Of a DNA stretch of 5,570 nucleotides, positions 5,197 through 5,570 are shown piece after piece. Made by a program: the position numbers and the translations under genes. The DNA is from an uncultured Bacteroidota bacterium (GTDB lineage Bacteria > Bacteroidota > Bacteroidia > Chitinophagales > Chitinophagaceae). The notes under the pieces are model-generated. The model had not been told where the DNA came from. It did no database searches and worked only from the letters and a program-made list of their open reading frames with translations. The stretch is from NCBI GenBank assembly GCA_903851455.1, contig CAINOM010000086.1, positions 1 to 5,570 on the forward strand. Reading direction: 5' to 3'. Every line of letters starts with the position of its first letter. Position 1 is the stretch's first letter.

Positions 5197-5557
5197 CGGT
5201 TATAAGCCACTTTTAGTTAAGGCTGTGTCGTGGGATGATATAGAGTCCCATTATCTAAGTCTGGTAAGTCATGGTTGGCATCATGAACAATTCGTTGGGC
5301 TCATAAGACATATAAAGTCATCTGATTATTCTGCGCGGCTTTTTGCGTGTACGTCATTGGACACTCTTTCCGTAAGTATTTATGATCCGATTGAGTTCGG
5401 CCGTGAAAATCTTAGTGTGGAATTTGATAGAGACAAACAGTACTGGAAATTTACGTACTGCTCGTTGCCTTACCAGAAGCCAACGTTTGTGCGTAAATAT
5501 CCTGCGGACAAGGGCATAGAAAAATTTGCCCAGGATTGGAATGCTTTGATTAAATAA
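5171..5557 (+). CDS. Hypothetical protein, 128 residues, unrecognised
   Basis: I do not recognise this family. It is a soluble-looking protein without signal peptide, membrane segment or cysteine-metal motif. It is rich in aromatic residues (Trp21, Trp36, Trp92, several Tyr and Phe) and ends in FAQDWNALIK. Alternating hydrophobic segments such as TLSVSIYDPIEF and YWKFTYCSLPY suggest a mixed alpha/beta fold. The proposed ATG overlaps the last 26 bases of the pseudouridine synthase gene in another frame and is the only Met in the protein; a GTG at 5225 is an alternative start that would remove the overlap. Base composition is lower in G+C (40% at 5281-5340 by hand count) than the synthase gene. 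Small size, odd overlap and composition would fit an accessory gene, for example an immunity or regulatory protein, but nothing in the sequence proves this. Confidence 0.7.
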   Translation: MNKPANKLSGYKPLLVKAVSWDDIESHYLSLVSHGWHHEQFVGLIRHIKSSDYSARLFACTSLDTLSVSIYDPIEFGRENLSVEFDRDKQYWKFTYCSLPYQKPTFVRKYPADKGIEKFAQDWNALIK

Positions 5558-5570
5558 AAAAACCGTCTGC
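5556..5570 (+). terminator. Possible left half of a bidirectional terminator, cut by the window edge
   Basis: Right after the last stop comes a run of seven A and then CCGTCTGC at the edge. An A-run followed by a G+C-rich arm is the usual left half of a bidirectional rho-independent terminator; the complementary arm and T-run would lie outside the window. Confidence 0.35.

Overview
The window looks like chromosomal DNA of a Bacteroidota member, possibly of the Chitinophaga/Sphingobacteria side (inferred, no search run). Supporting signs are a TAnnTTTG-type promoter element, mostly absent Shine-Dalgarno sequences, a signal peptide ending in KAQ, a small stand-alone TonB C-terminal domain protein, a YbeY whose third metal ligand is Asp instead of His, and a tryptophan-to-NAD kynurenine 3-monooxygenase.

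Left part (1-2237, minus strand): kynurenine 3-monooxygenase (kmo) followed by recJ. They are joined by a 4-base ATGA stop/start overlap, and recJ runs off the left edge after 290 codons. A 168-bp divergent intergenic region (2238-2405) holds a composite inverted repeat and separates kmo from the plus-strand genes.

Middle (2406-3995, plus strand): a secreted TonB C-terminal domain protein, then a DUF1016/YhcG-type PD-(D/E)XK nuclease gene. The nuclease gene carries an 18-codon internal repeat whose DNA forms two near-perfect palindromes.

Right part (4007-5570, plus strand): ybeY (rRNA maturation endoribonuclease), an RluA-family pseudouridine synthase joined to it by an ATGA overlap, and a small unrecognised protein gene overlapping the end of the synthase gene. 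The start of a probable terminator lies at the right edge.

The main observation is that the first 19 bases of ybeY (plus one base upstream) occur twice: at its real start (4006-4025) and directly in front of the nuclease gene (2911-2930), downstream of a TACCTTTG promoter element. Removing the 1,095 bp between the two copies rebuilds a promoter-ybeY junction exactly. The nuclease gene therefore appears to have inserted at the 5' end of ybeY with a target duplication that spared ybeY. It took over the ybeY promoter and uses the last three bases of the repeat as its own ATG. This looks like a self-contained mobile nuclease gene without transposase or integrase.
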